NCBI GenBank assembly: GCA_045106735.1
Contig: JBGCEZ010000017.1
Span: 1-64,000, forward strand
Direction of reading: 5' to 3'
Source: JBGCEZ01 sp045106735
GTDB lineage: Bacteria; Planctomycetota; Phycisphaerae; Phycisphaerales; SM1A02
Length of the DNA stretch: 64,000 nt
Each line of letters begins with the position of its first letter. Position 1 is the stretch's first letter. The notes beneath the pieces are model-generated. The model ran no database searches. It was not told where the DNA came from and saw only the letters and a program-made list of their open reading frames with translations. This document shows positions 25,897-34,192 of the stretch, piece after piece. Position numbers and translations under genes: made by a program.

Positions 25897-26565
25897 ATGT
25901 TCTGGTCACGACGACTCGTGGTGGTCCTGCTGCTGGGTGGGACGGGATTGGGACTCGGCGTCGGCCTTGGTGCCGCCGCCAGTGACGCCGGAAACGGCGG
26001 CAGCGCATCGGAACCGGGGGCCCCGCCGCCGACCACCGAACGGACAAGCGACTCGAGCGTCGCGACCATGTACCCCGTGGTGATTCGTCGCCCGTCCGGC
26101 CCGCCCGTGATCGAAGTGGAACACGCCGACGGCACGACCGGCTCCGTCTCGTGCGGCGTGTGTCATACAACCCGCACGCCGGACCTGACCAATCGCACGC
26201 CGGCTGATCTCACGCTTTTCCACCAGGACATGGCGTTCGCCCACGGCGGGCTGTCGTGTTACAGCTGCCACCATCCGGACCAACCGAACGCGCTGCGCCT
26301 CGCGGATCAGACGGCGATTTCGTATCCCGACGTGATGACGCTCTGTTCGCAGTGTCACGGCACGCAAGCCCGTGACTACGCCCACGGTGCCCACGGCGGC
26401 ATGACCGGGTACTGGGATCTGAGCCGCGGCCCGCGCGAACGAAACAACTGCACGAACTGCCACGATCCGCATCAGCCGGCGTTCCCTCAGATGACGCCGA
26501 CGTTCAAGCCTCGCGACCGGTTCCTTACGCCCGACACCGCCGACCAGGAGTCGCCCCATGGCTGA
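25897..26565 (+). CDS. Exported tetraheme cytochrome c
   Basis: 222 residues. N-terminal signal or anchor (RRLVVVLLLGGTGLGLGVGLG). Four haem c motifs: C86-GV-CH90, C121-YS-CH125, C150-SQ-CH154 and C185-TN-CH189, with extra histidines nearby (HQDMAFAHGG, YAHGAHGG) that could be distal ligands. The layout, with GPRERNNCTNCHDPHQPAFP at the end, is that of periplasmic multihaem electron carriers associated with NrfD/PsrC complexes. First gene of a four-gene operon; it overlaps the Fe-S gene by 8 bp. It probably passes electrons between the Fe-S/NrfD module and NapAB, coded divergently next door; the alternative is an unrelated respiratory complex. Confidence 0.82.
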   Translation: MFWSRRLVVVLLLGGTGLGLGVGLGAAASDAGNGGSASEPGAPPPTTERTSDSSVATMYPVVIRRPSGPPVIEVEHADGTTGSVSCGVCHTTRTPDLTNRTPADLTLFHQDMAFAHGGLSCYSCHHPDQPNALRLADQTAISYPDVMTLCSQCHGTQARDYAHGAHGGMTGYWDLSRGPRERNNCTNCHDPHQPAFPQMTPTFKPRDRFLTPDTADQESPHG

Positions 26566-27508
26566 ATCCCACGAAACCGAAGAACGGACGATTCCCCTTC
26601 CCGTCCTTGGCCAGATGACGCGGCGAACGGCCCTCAAGGGCGCGGGCGCAACCCTCGGCGCCGCCGCATTCGTGGCCGCGATCTCGCCCCTGCGCCGCTT
26701 GGGCGACGAGATCACCGCCGACGAATTCATGCAGCAGCACTACAAGGAACTGAACGAGGACGATCGCCGTGACTTGCTGGCTCGCCTCGAGAAATCGACG
26801 GCCGACGAGTATGGAGCGAACGTCACCATCGGCGACCAGCGTCCCATCCCCGGCACCAAGTTCGTGTACGCGATCAACCTCAGCGTGTGCAATGGCAACG
26901 GCAAGTGCGTGGAAGCGTGCCACGAAGAAAACAACCACGATCGATCGACGAACCAGTCGTACATCCGTGTCCTGGAGATGCCGAAGGGCACGATGGATAT
27001 GGAAGAAGGGTCGACAACGTATACCGGCACCGTGCCCGCCGACGACAAATTCTATCTGCCCGTGCAGTGCCAGCAGTGCGACGAGCCGCCGTGCGTTGAT
27101 GTATGCCCGGTCGAAGCCACGTGGAAGGAAGAAGACGGCATCGTCGTGGTGGACTACGACTGGTGCATCGGCTGCCGCTACTGCGAAGCCGCCTGCCCGT
27201 ACCACGCTCGCCGGTTCAACTGGAAGAAGCCAGAGATTCCGGCGGAAGAGATCAACCCCGACCAGGGGTATCTCAGCAATCGCATTCGCCCGGCGGGTGT
27301 CGTGGAAAAATGCCACTACTGCCTCCACCGCACCCGCGACGGCCGCATGCCGGCGTGCCTTGAAGCATGCCCGACCGGAGCGCGGGTGTTCGGCAACATC
27401 CTCGACGAAGAATCCGACGTCCGATGGATCCTCCAGAACAAGCGCGTCTACGTGCTCAAGGAAGAACTCGGCACGGAACCCTCCTTCTTCTACTACTTCG
27501 ATTCGTGA
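26558..27508 (+). CDS. Tat-exported four-cluster ferredoxin (NrfC/PsrB/DmsB-like)
   Basis: 316 residues. Twin-arginine signal MTRRTALKG at residues 20-28 followed by a hydrophobic Ala-rich run, so the protein should be exported folded. Cys motifs: SVCNGNGKCVEACHEEN, CQQCDEPPCVDVCPVEA, CIGCRYCEAACPYHA and a spaced CHYCLHRTRDGRMPACLEACP. In the first, the second Cys position of the usual C-x2-C-x2-C-x3-C is Asn, so that cluster may be [3Fe-4S] or differently ligated. Family role: relays electrons between an NrfD/PsrC quinol-reactive membrane subunit and a redox partner. It overlaps the cytochrome gene and precedes the NrfD gene by 5 bp. Confidence 0.88.
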   Translation: MAESHETEERTIPLPVLGQMTRRTALKGAGATLGAAAFVAAISPLRRLGDEITADEFMQQHYKELNEDDRRDLLARLEKSTADEYGANVTIGDQRPIPGTKFVYAINLSVCNGNGKCVEACHEENNHDRSTNQSYIRVLEMPKGTMDMEEGSTTYTGTVPADDKFYLPVQCQQCDEPPCVDVCPVEATWKEEDGIVVVDYDWCIGCRYCEAACPYHARRFNWKKPEIPAEEINPDQGYLSNRIRPAGVVEKCHYCLHRTRDGRMPACLEACPTGARVFGNILDEESDVRWILQNKRVYVLKEELGTEPSFFYYFDS

Positions 27509-27513
27509 ATCAC

Positions 27514-28794
27514 ATGACGACCTCTTCGCCCCCACTCGTATCGCACCGCATCGGATACCCGAGGTTCATCGCCCGATCGCTGGTTCTGGCCACGGACGGA
27601 TCCCTCGCGTTCTACACCTGGATGACCGTGCTCACCGCCGTCTTCCTGGTCGGCGTGAACGCGTGGGCGAACCAAGTTGTCGATGGAATGATCGTCACCA
27701 ACATGACGGACCACGTCAGCTGGGGACTCTACATTGCGAACTTCACGTTCCTGGTCGGCGTGGCCGCCGGCGGCGTGATGATGGTGATCCCCGCGTACCT
27801 GTACCACGACCGGAAGATGCACGACGTCGTCATTCTCGGCGAGCTGCTCGCCGTTGCCACCATCGTCATGTGCTTGCTCTTCGTGACCGTCGACCTCGGA
27901 CGTCCCGATCGGTTCTGGCACCTGATTCCAGGTCTCGGCCGATTCAACTTCCCCATGTCGATGCTGACCTGGGACGTCATCGCACTCAATGGCTACTTGC
28001 TGCTGAACCTGCACATCTGCGGGTACTTGTTGTATTCGCGCTTCCTTGGCCGGACTCCGAATCCGCGTTGGTACGTGCCGTTCGTCTTTCTGTCCATCGT
28101 GTGGGCGATCTCAATCCACACGGTGACCGCGTTCCTGTACTCCGGCCTGGGCGGGCGACCCTTCTGGAACTCCGCTCTGCTCGCGCCGCGATTTCTCGCG
28201 TCTGCATTCGTGGCCGGCCCCGCATTCATCATCATCACGATGTTTGTGCTGCGCCGGATCGCCCGCGTTCCGCTCCCCGACCAGCCGATCCACACGCTCG
28301 TGAAGATCGTCCGCGTGACCATCCTGATCAATTTGCTCATGGTTGCGTCGGAACTCTTCACCGAGTTCTACACCGGCGGCGCGCACACAAGCTCGGCCCG
28401 GTACTTGTTCTTTGGTCTGCACGGACACACCGGACTGGTTCCTTGGATCTGGACCGCCCTGGCCCTGAACGTTCTGGCCGCGGTGCTGTTTCTCATGCCC
28501 GCCGCCCTGACCCGGACCTGGGTCCTTCTGATCGCGTGTGCCGCGGCGTTCGTCGGCGTCTGGATTGAGAAGGGCATGGGACTCATCATCCCCGGGTTTA
28601 TCCCGAGCACCTTGCATGAGATCGTCGAGTACTCGCCGAGCTTGACCGAGTGGAAGGTCAGTGCCGGAATCACCGCCCTCGGCCTGATGATCTACACTCT
28701 GGCCCTCAAGATCGCCATCCCGATCATGTCCAACCGGGTGGGCCTGTACGTCAAGACCGTGCCGCCGACCGAGAACGAGACGAGTACCGAATGA
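27514..28794 (+). CDS. NrfD/PsrC-family membrane subunit
   Basis: 426 residues from ATG 27514; GTG 27505, overlapping the previous stop, is an alternative. About nine to ten hydrophobic helices, for example FYTWMTVLTAVFLVGVNAW, LYIANFTFLVGVAAGGVMMV, VVILGELLAVATIVMCLLFV and VPWIWTALALNVLAAVLFL. Family members oxidise or reduce quinone at the periplasmic side and pass electrons to the partner Fe-S protein, as in polysulfide reductase and NrfABCD. Here the partner is clearly the preceding four-cluster protein. In a nap locus without napC it is the best candidate quinol dehydrogenase feeding nitrate reduction. Confidence 0.88.
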   Translation: MTTSSPPLVSHRIGYPRFIARSLVLATDGSLAFYTWMTVLTAVFLVGVNAWANQVVDGMIVTNMTDHVSWGLYIANFTFLVGVAAGGVMMVIPAYLYHDRKMHDVVILGELLAVATIVMCLLFVTVDLGRPDRFWHLIPGLGRFNFPMSMLTWDVIALNGYLLLNLHICGYLLYSRFLGRTPNPRWYVPFVFLSIVWAISIHTVTAFLYSGLGGRPFWNSALLAPRFLASAFVAGPAFIIITMFVLRRIARVPLPDQPIHTLVKIVRVTILINLLMVASELFTEFYTGGAHTSSARYLFFGLHGHTGLVPWIWTALALNVLAAVLFLMPAALTRTWVLLIACAAAFVGVWIEKGMGLIIPGFIPSTLHEIVEYSPSLTEWKVSAGITALGLMIYTLALKIAIPIMSNRVGLYVKTVPPTENETSTE

Positions 28795-29201
28795 GAACGA
28801 GTGCGACGAAGACCGCCATCGGCGCACTTGGCCTCCTGGCCAGGTCGTACGAAGACGGCATTCGTCGCGTACCGGCCAAGTCGATGGCCGAGTCACTCGA
28901 TCTCCCGCAGCCATTTCTTTCAAAGGTATTGACGACGCTGGTTCAAGCCGGCTTCGTGGACAGCACACGCGGGCCCGGTGGCGGATTCGCGTTACAACGA
29001 CATCCGTCGGAGATCACGCTCGCGGACGTGGTCATGCAGTTCGAACGCGAGTCCGAGTTCACCGAATGCCCCGTCGGTGGCGGCCAGTGCGGGGATCGAA
29101 CCCCTTGCCCGCTGCATGAGCATTTCGAGGAAGCACGCCAAGCCCTCGACCGAGCTCTGCAAACGACAACGTTCGCGGCATTCCTCAAGCACGACGGGTG
29201 A
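28791..29201 (+). CDS. Rrf2-family regulator, NsrR/IscR-like
   Basis: 136 residues; ATG overlaps the stop of the NrfD gene (ATGA), so it is co-transcribed. Winged-helix N-terminus: KTAIGALGLLARSY, a recognition helix region DLPQPFLSKVLTTL, and the wing RGPGGGFAL, which is diagnostic for Rrf2 proteins. Three cysteines follow, C93-x6-C100-x5-C106 (ECPVGGGQCGDRTPC), nearly the spacing of the Fe-S ligands of NsrR and RsrR. It should therefore sense NO, redox state or iron-sulphur status through a cluster. By position it probably controls the nap and cytochrome operons; the palindrome at 25773-25786 is a possible site. Confidence 0.88.
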   Translation: MRTSATKTAIGALGLLARSYEDGIRRVPAKSMAESLDLPQPFLSKVLTTLVQAGFVDSTRGPGGGFALQRHPSEITLADVVMQFERESEFTECPVGGGQCGDRTPCPLHEHFEEARQALDRALQTTTFAAFLKHDG

Positions 29202-29223
29202 GTCCGACGCTCGATGGGAGCTC

Positions 29224-29604
29224 TTGCACGTCGACGGCGCCCCGGACGCTCGCGAGATCATCAAGGCCGACGAGATCGTGGCCGAACTGGCCAAGATCCA
29301 CGCTTGGATGCCCACCGACGCCCCGGTGAAGGGGACGACCGTCCGCACGAAGAGTTCGAGTTTCAAAGAACAGTTCACGCTGAGCGGCCCCGATACGAGT
29401 CGGCGAATCGGAGCACGGCTGTACGGGCTCATCTCGTGGATCGGGATGGGCCTCGCTGGCCTCGTGATCGTTTGGCGGGCGGTCGAGTTCACCCGCCGCC
29501 GGCGATTCACCGCTGACCAGTGCCAGGGCTGCGGCGACCCACTCGGCGAGGCCGGAGCCTGCTCGGAGTGCGACCGGCGGATCCCGGCCACGCCCACCGG
29601 CTGA
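29224..29604 (+). CDS. Small membrane protein with C-terminal zinc-ribbon-like knuckle
   Basis: About 126 residues if a TTG at 29224 is used (GGGAG close upstream); no ATG or GTG lies before the conserved-looking part except GTG 29278, so the start is uncertain. Residues about 25-55 are polar (PVKGTTVRTKSSSFKEQFTL), then one transmembrane helix (YGLISWIGMGLAGLVIVWRA), a basic stop-transfer RRRR, and two Cys pairs (CQGCGDPLGEAGACSEC) that could bind zinc. I do not know the family. It is 22 bp downstream of the Rrf2 gene and may be the last gene of that operon; a weak terminator-like hairpin follows. Confidence 0.6.
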   Translation: MHVDGAPDAREIIKADEIVAELAKIHAWMPTDAPVKGTTVRTKSSSFKEQFTLSGPDTSRRIGARLYGLISWIGMGLAGLVIVWRAVEFTRRRRFTADQCQGCGDPLGEAGACSECDRRIPATPTG

Positions 29605-29612
29605 CGGTCACC

Positions 29613-29632
29613 GGGGCGGGACTCCCCTTTTT
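29613..29632 (+). terminator. Weak Rho-independent terminator candidate
   Basis: GGGG (29613-29616), 7-nt loop, CCCC (29624-29627), then TTTTT. The stem is short, but the T-tract is one of the very few in this GC-rich window and it lies 8 bp after the last gene of the cytochrome/NrfD operon. Confidence 0.45.
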
Positions 29633-29856
29633 CTGGGTGGTCCGGGCGCTTCGGGCCCGAGACCGGCCTTGACCAAGTCGCCCCACGTTCGAACTCGGTA
29701 GGACCGAGCACTGACCGCCGGCCACGGTTCCTGAATCGACCATCCCAACCCCGCTGGAATCAGGCACCTCCCATCCACTACACTCGGACGCGATACGCCG
29801 CGTTGCCGCCTCGGGGAGGGCTTGAGCCGTGCGCCGGCGACGGGGAAAGGAATGAC

Positions 29857-31941
29857 ATGCTGGGATCGCGCCTTGACCGGGCGGCCACCGCGGCCGCGCT
29901 TCTGTCCATTGGCCTGACGTCACTGGCCGCCGCCGACGACCGCTGGTTCGTCGCCCCATTGATCGGCGACTGGTCGATCACGTCAAGCTGGTCGGACTCC
30001 ATCGGCGGACCAGGCGGCGCGTCCGTCCCGGGCCTCGGCGATGTCGCGAGGTTGCGGACCATCTTCGCGACCGACGCGCCGATCTGCCTGTTCCCCGCCG
30101 GCTCGCCGACCACGCCAATCCTCACGCGCATCGAACTCACCGGCCCGGGCACCGCGCAGCTGGCCCAAGGCGGCGGCACCATGCGGGCGGAGTTCGTGGA
30201 CGTGGCAACGAACGGTGGCGGAACCTACACCCTCAACGGCGGCACGCTGCTTCCATCAACCCTCCTTCGCGTCGGTTCCAACATTGGCTCGAACGGCCTC
30301 TTTGACATGAGCGGCGGCACGCTCTCGTCGCCACTGGCATACATCGGCCAAGCCGGCGACGGGAGATTCGAGTGCTCCGGCGGGACGGCGACGATTGATC
30401 AGGTGTTCATCGGCCGGGGAGCAGGATCCGAAGGAACGTGGGCGGCCGACGGTGGAACGCTCATCGCCCAGAAACTGAGCGTCGGCTTCCTCGGGTTCGG
30501 CGTCTGGGACCAGGACGCTGGCGACACGATGGCAATGGACTTCTACGTCGGAGAGCTGCCCGCCGGCGACGGCGTCGCTCGGCTCGACGGCGGCACGCTC
30601 GTGATCACGAGCGGTGCCATCGGATCCTCAGGCACCGGCGGCATGACGGTCAGCGGCGGCACGCTCACCGCCGCGAGCCTGGCCGTGGGCGGGCCGCAGA
30701 CCGCAGGCAACGGATCGCTGGTCCTTGAAGGCGGCACCGTGACGACCGAGACGTTGTTGATCGGCACCGACTCCGACCAGGGATCCGGCACCGTCCGGGT
30801 GAGCCCCGGCGGCGATCTTGATGCCGAAGTCGCGCGCGTGGATGCTTCAGGTTCGCTGGTCGTTGACGCTGGCGGCACCGTCGACGGCACGTCGCTCCGG
30901 TCCGACGGCTCGCTCGCGATCGCGGGACGCGTGGAGATGAGCCTGGACGCCGAGATCTTTGGCACCGCCGTGATCGAGTCGGGCGGCCGTCTGGCCGCGA
31001 CCACGATGACGATCTTCTCGACCGCCGACGTGCTGCTCGACGGCGGCAACCTCACCGGGCCCGGCAGCGCTCCCTTCATCCAGATCGGCACCCTCGTCAA
31101 CGAAGGACGGCTCGAACTGTCGGAGGCGGGAGTCCTGATGGATGTTGTGCACCTGGGCGAAATGGACTTCGGATCCCCGTCGGCCGAGATTGCTGGCGGA
31201 CTCGATGTCGACGCGCTCCTGACCATCCCCTCCGGCGTCACACTCACGGTTGGTGCGGGATCGGCCGAGAAGCAAGGCGTGGTGAACAACGACGTCCTCC
31301 TCGTGGACGGCGAGCTCCGCAGCCCGCAGGGCGGCGTGGAGAATCGCAGCGTGATCGAGGGCTTTGGCCGCATTGAAGGCGGACTGTTCGATGTGCCCGG
31401 CGACACCAGTGCCGTCCGCCCCGGTCGCAGCGCGATCGCCGCAACGATGGAGATCGCCGGCGGACTGGCGCTTCGATCCTCCACATTCCTGAACCTCGAC
31501 CTTGGCGGCACGGCGAGCGGGGCGTCTGACCGGCTCGCGTGCTCGGGAACGGGCGACGTCCAGATGGAAGCGCGGGTCCTGTTGCAACTGATCGATGGAT
31601 ACATTCCGAGCGCCGGCGACGCGATCCGTGTCCTCAGCTGGCCGCTCGGCACGCCCACCACGATTGATCCAACCCAGATCGTCTTCCTCGGTGATCTGCC
31701 CGCCGGCCTCGCTCCCGCGATCGTCGAACTCCCGACCGGCATGGACGTGCGCTTCGTCGAGGCGAGCCTCTGCCCCGCCGACGTGACCGGCAACGGCACC
31801 GTGGATTTCGCGGACCTGCTGGCTCTGCTGTCGGCCTTCGGGCAGTGCGCCCTGTGCCCGGGCGACATCGACCTCAACGGCTCCGTCGACTTCGGCGACG
31901 TCCTGGCCGTGTTGTCGGCCTGGGGGCCGTGCCCGAGTTGA
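29857..31941 (+). CDS. Exported repeat-rich beta-helix protein with two dockerin-like loops
   Basis: 694 residues from ATG 29857, with AAAGGA nine bases upstream. Signal peptide AATAAALLSIGLTSLAAADD. Residues about 95-500 consist of irregular repeats rich in Gly-Gly-Thr-Leu (for example FDMSGGTLSSPLAYIGQAGD and CSGGTATIDQVFIGRGAGSE), the pattern of autotransporter-like right-handed beta-helices with one rung per ~25 residues. The C-terminus has two dockerin-like calcium loops: DVTGNGTVDFADLLALLSAF and DIDLNGSVDFGDVLAVLSAW, each beginning after a Cys-Pro pair. An extracellular or surface structural or adhesive role is inferred. No enzyme motif seen. Single-gene unit between the nitrate region and the PIG-L gene. 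Confidence 0.8.
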   Translation: MLGSRLDRAATAAALLSIGLTSLAAADDRWFVAPLIGDWSITSSWSDSIGGPGGASVPGLGDVARLRTIFATDAPICLFPAGSPTTPILTRIELTGPGTAQLAQGGGTMRAEFVDVATNGGGTYTLNGGTLLPSTLLRVGSNIGSNGLFDMSGGTLSSPLAYIGQAGDGRFECSGGTATIDQVFIGRGAGSEGTWAADGGTLIAQKLSVGFLGFGVWDQDAGDTMAMDFYVGELPAGDGVARLDGGTLVITSGAIGSSGTGGMTVSGGTLTAASLAVGGPQTAGNGSLVLEGGTVTTETLLIGTDSDQGSGTVRVSPGGDLDAEVARVDASGSLVVDAGGTVDGTSLRSDGSLAIAGRVEMSLDAEIFGTAVIESGGRLAATTMTIFSTADVLLDGGNLTGPGSAPFIQIGTLVNEGRLELSEAGVLMDVVHLGEMDFGSPSAEIAGGLDVDALLTIPSGVTLTVGAGSAEKQGVVNNDVLLVDGELRSPQGGVENRSVIEGFGRIEGGLFDVPGDTSAVRPGRSAIAATMEIAGGLALRSSTFLNLDLGGTASGASDRLACSGTGDVQMEARVLLQLIDGYIPSAGDAIRVLSWPLGTPTTIDPTQIVFLGDLPAGLAPAIVELPTGMDVRFVEASLCPADVTGNGTVDFADLLALLSAFGQCALCPGDIDLNGSVDFGDVLAVLSAWGPCPS

Positions 31942-32035
31942 TCCACGGCCACGGGCACGGCCGCGGCCACTCGCTGAGCCGCCCGCCCCCCGCCGTTCGT
32001 TGACAGTCCACGGGGGCGGTCCTAACTTCGCCTCC

Positions 32036-32671
32036 GTGGATCAGCAACAACACATTCTCGTGCTCGGCCCGCACACCGATGATGGTGAGCTTGGCTGCGG
32101 CGGACTGATGGCCAAGCGCGTCGAAATGGGGCACCGCGTCACGTACGCCGTGTTTTCCAGCTGCCGACGCTCGGTCCCGGAAGGCCATGACGACCAGGTC
32201 CTGGTGCGCGAAGTCCGCGAGGCCTCGCGCATCCTGGGCCTCGACCCGGACCGCGACCTGATCCTCTTTGACTACGACGTCCGGACGTTCCCGGCCCACC
32301 GCCAGGAAATCCTGGAGGATCTGATCAAGCTGCGGTCGGAGCTCAAGCCCGATCTGGTGATCTGCCCCAGCCGCAACGACGTCCACCAGGACCACGCCAC
32401 GATCTGCAACGAGGCGATCCGGGCGTTCAAGAAGCAGTCGATCCTCTGCTACGAAGAGCCTTGGAACAACGTCACGTTCTCCACCAACGTCTTCGAGAAG
32501 CTCGAGTCGCAGCACTTGGACACGAAGATGAAGGCCCTGGGGGCGTACGAATCGCAGCGCCATCGCACGTACTTCCAGGAGGAAGTCATGCGGTCACTGG
32601 CCATCACCCGCGGGGCGCAGCTCGAAGGCGGTTACGCCGAGGCATTTGAGGTCGTCCGCTGGATGCTTTGA
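32036..32671 (+). CDS. PIG-L family deacetylase
   Basis: 211 residues from GTG 32036; TTG 32000 is an in-frame alternative. Family members remove N-acetyl groups from GlcNAc-containing substrates using Zn2+ (mycothiol, bacillithiol, GPI and glycopeptide pathways). The first zinc motif is PHTDDGELGCGG near the N-terminus (variant of P-H-P-D-D-E), the second is NDVHQDHATICNEA with the His-x-x-His/Asp pair. Ends ITRGAQLEGGYAEAFEVVR, also typical. It lies 83 bp before the dlt-like operon on the same strand, so it could be its first gene or a neighbour acting on the same amino-sugar polymer; both are inferences. Confidence 0.88.
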   Translation: MDQQQHILVLGPHTDDGELGCGGLMAKRVEMGHRVTYAVFSSCRRSVPEGHDDQVLVREVREASRILGLDPDRDLILFDYDVRTFPAHRQEILEDLIKLRSELKPDLVICPSRNDVHQDHATICNEAIRAFKKQSILCYEEPWNNVTFSTNVFEKLESQHLDTKMKALGAYESQRHRTYFQEEVMRSLAITRGAQLEGGYAEAFEVVRWML

Positions 32672-32741
32672 GGCCGCGGCGGTAGGCTCCGCTCCGACCG
32701 GCCCGAGGCATCCGCCCAAAGCAAATTGGCCCCGCCGGCCC

Positions 32742-32748
32742 AAGGAAG
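32742..32748 (+). promoter_or_regulatory. Ribosome binding site of the DltX-like microprotein gene
   Basis: AAGGAAG, six bases before GTG 32755. Strong Shine-Dalgarno match in a genome where most starts have weak ones; it supports translation of the 51-codon gene. Confidence 0.75.
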
Positions 32749-32754
32749 CCGCCC

Positions 32755-32910
32755 GTGGCCACCGCTGCCCCCTCCCCCCCAATCGAATCCGCCACGCCCG
32801 CCTGGTCATGGCCACGCCGCATCCTCGTCATGCTGTGGATTGCCGTCCGCCTCGTAGTCCTGATTCTGCTCGGCGCTGCCGGACAGAAGTTCTTCTACGA
32901 GGGGTTCTGA
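32755..32910 (+). CDS. DltX-like single-pass microprotein
   Basis: 51 residues, GTG start with AAGGAAG in front. A Pro/Ala-rich N-terminus, a basic WPRR, one transmembrane helix (ILVMLWIAVRLVVLILLG) and a short tail ending QKFFYEGF at the stop. In Gram-positive dlt operons DltX is a ~50-residue single-pass protein whose extreme C-terminus ends in a conserved aromatic motif around a tyrosine (F-x-Y-x-x-F, from memory), and that tyrosine has been proposed as the acyl-carrying residue handed over by the MBOAT protein DltB. The last six residues here, F-F-Y-E-G-F, fit that pattern exactly. It lies 7 bp before the MBOAT gene, as dltX lies near dltB. Homology of the transmembrane part cannot be judged by eye. 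Confidence 0.75.
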   Translation: MATAAPSPPIESATPAWSWPRRILVMLWIAVRLVVLILLGAAGQKFFYEGF

Positions 32911-32917
32911 GGCGGCG

Positions 32918-34168
32918 ATGGACATCCTCTCCGTTCAATTCTGGGGCTTTGTGCTCGCGGCCTGGCTGGCCATCGTCATTTTCGACGGCCCCCGCAGCCG
33001 CCGGCTGATCCTGCTCGCGGCCAGCGCGGTCTTCCTCACCACCCTGCTCGGCGGCGACGGCGTGCGGATGCTGGCCGCCCGGCTTGGCGCACTCGCCGGC
33101 TTCATCGGCCTCGGCCTGCTTGGCCTGCCCGCCGGACGGGCGGGGGCCCGCGACACCGCCGCCGGTCGCTGGAGCTTCCGCGCGTGGTTCTTGGTGTACC
33201 TGGCGGCCTACGTCGTCCTCACCAAGCCCGAAGCACTGCCGCTCGATGATGGCGCCGCCCTGACCCAGTTCGTGGTCCAGCTCGTCGGCCTGTCGTACAT
33301 CCTGTTGCGACAACTCCATGTCGCCCTCGACCTGCGCAATGGCCTGACGTACGCGATCCGTCCGCTCGATGCGATCTTGCATTTGGTGTGCTTCAACGGA
33401 CTGCTCGCGGGCCCCGTCCAACGCTATCCCGAATTCTCCGCCGGCCTGGATCAGCTCCAGCCGGCCCGAACAATGGACGAGATCCTGCCGGCCCTGAGCC
33501 GGATCATGACCGGACTGATCAAGAAGTTCGTGCTTGCGGCCATCATTTGGGAAGCGATCGACTCACCGCGCAGCGGCGTCGGCCCGATGAAGGATCCCAA
33601 GGATTTCCTGATCGCGTTCCATTTGTTCGCCGTCTGGGAGTATCTGGAGTTCTCCGGGTACATGGACATGATGATCGGCATCGGCCGATTGCTCGGGATC
33701 CACACCCCGGAGAATTTCCGGCGCCCGTACCTCGCCCGAAACACCATCGACTTCTGGACCCGCTGGCACATCACGCTGGCGACCTGGATCCGCGACTACC
33801 TGTTCACGCCGCTTTCGATTCGGCTGGGACGCGTGACCGGTGGACGCATGTTGCTCGTAGGCTTTGTGGCGTACCTCGCGGCCTTCATCGTTGTTGGCCT
33901 CTGGCACGAGATCGGCTGGGGCTTCTTTCTCTGGGGCGCCTCACAGGGACTCGCCCTCGGCGTCGTCAAGGTCTACGACGGGCAACTTCGCCGCTGGTTT
34001 GGGCGGAAGGGCCACCAGCGTTACATGAAAAGCCGGATCATCCGCGTCATCACGACCGTGTTGACGATCGAGTATTTTGTGCTCAGCGTCGGCATCGTGC
34101 TGCTGACGATCTGGGACCGGCTCGATCACCTCATCCTGATCGGCGACTGGTTCGCATCGACCGGTTGA
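32918..34168 (+). CDS. MBOAT-family O-acyltransferase, DltB/AlgI-like
   Basis: 416 residues, about ten or eleven transmembrane helices. MBOAT signatures: YLEFSGYMDMMIGIGRLLGI, NFRRPYLARNTIDFWTRWHI with the asparagine/histidine region (His284), and the invariant catalytic His330 in VVGLWHEIGWGFFLWG. Family members carry acyl groups from a cytoplasmic donor (here presumably the carrier protein at 35559) through the membrane to an extracellular acceptor; DltB moves D-alanine to teichoic acid and AlgI acetyl groups to alginate. It lies 7 bp after the DltX-like gene and 24 bp before the aa:CP ligase gene. The presence of a carrier protein and a DltX-like partner favours a DltB-type role over an acetyl-CoA-type role. 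Confidence 0.92.
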   Translation: MDILSVQFWGFVLAAWLAIVIFDGPRSRRLILLAASAVFLTTLLGGDGVRMLAARLGALAGFIGLGLLGLPAGRAGARDTAAGRWSFRAWFLVYLAAYVVLTKPEALPLDDGAALTQFVVQLVGLSYILLRQLHVALDLRNGLTYAIRPLDAILHLVCFNGLLAGPVQRYPEFSAGLDQLQPARTMDEILPALSRIMTGLIKKFVLAAIIWEAIDSPRSGVGPMKDPKDFLIAFHLFAVWEYLEFSGYMDMMIGIGRLLGIHTPENFRRPYLARNTIDFWTRWHITLATWIRDYLFTPLSIRLGRVTGGRMLLVGFVAYLAAFIVVGLWHEIGWGFFLWGASQGLALGVVKVYDGQLRRWFGRKGHQRYMKSRIIRVITTVLTIEYFVLSVGIVLLTIWDRLDHLILIGDWFASTG

Positions 34169-34192
34169 CCCCGGCGGGAACATGGAAAGCCG

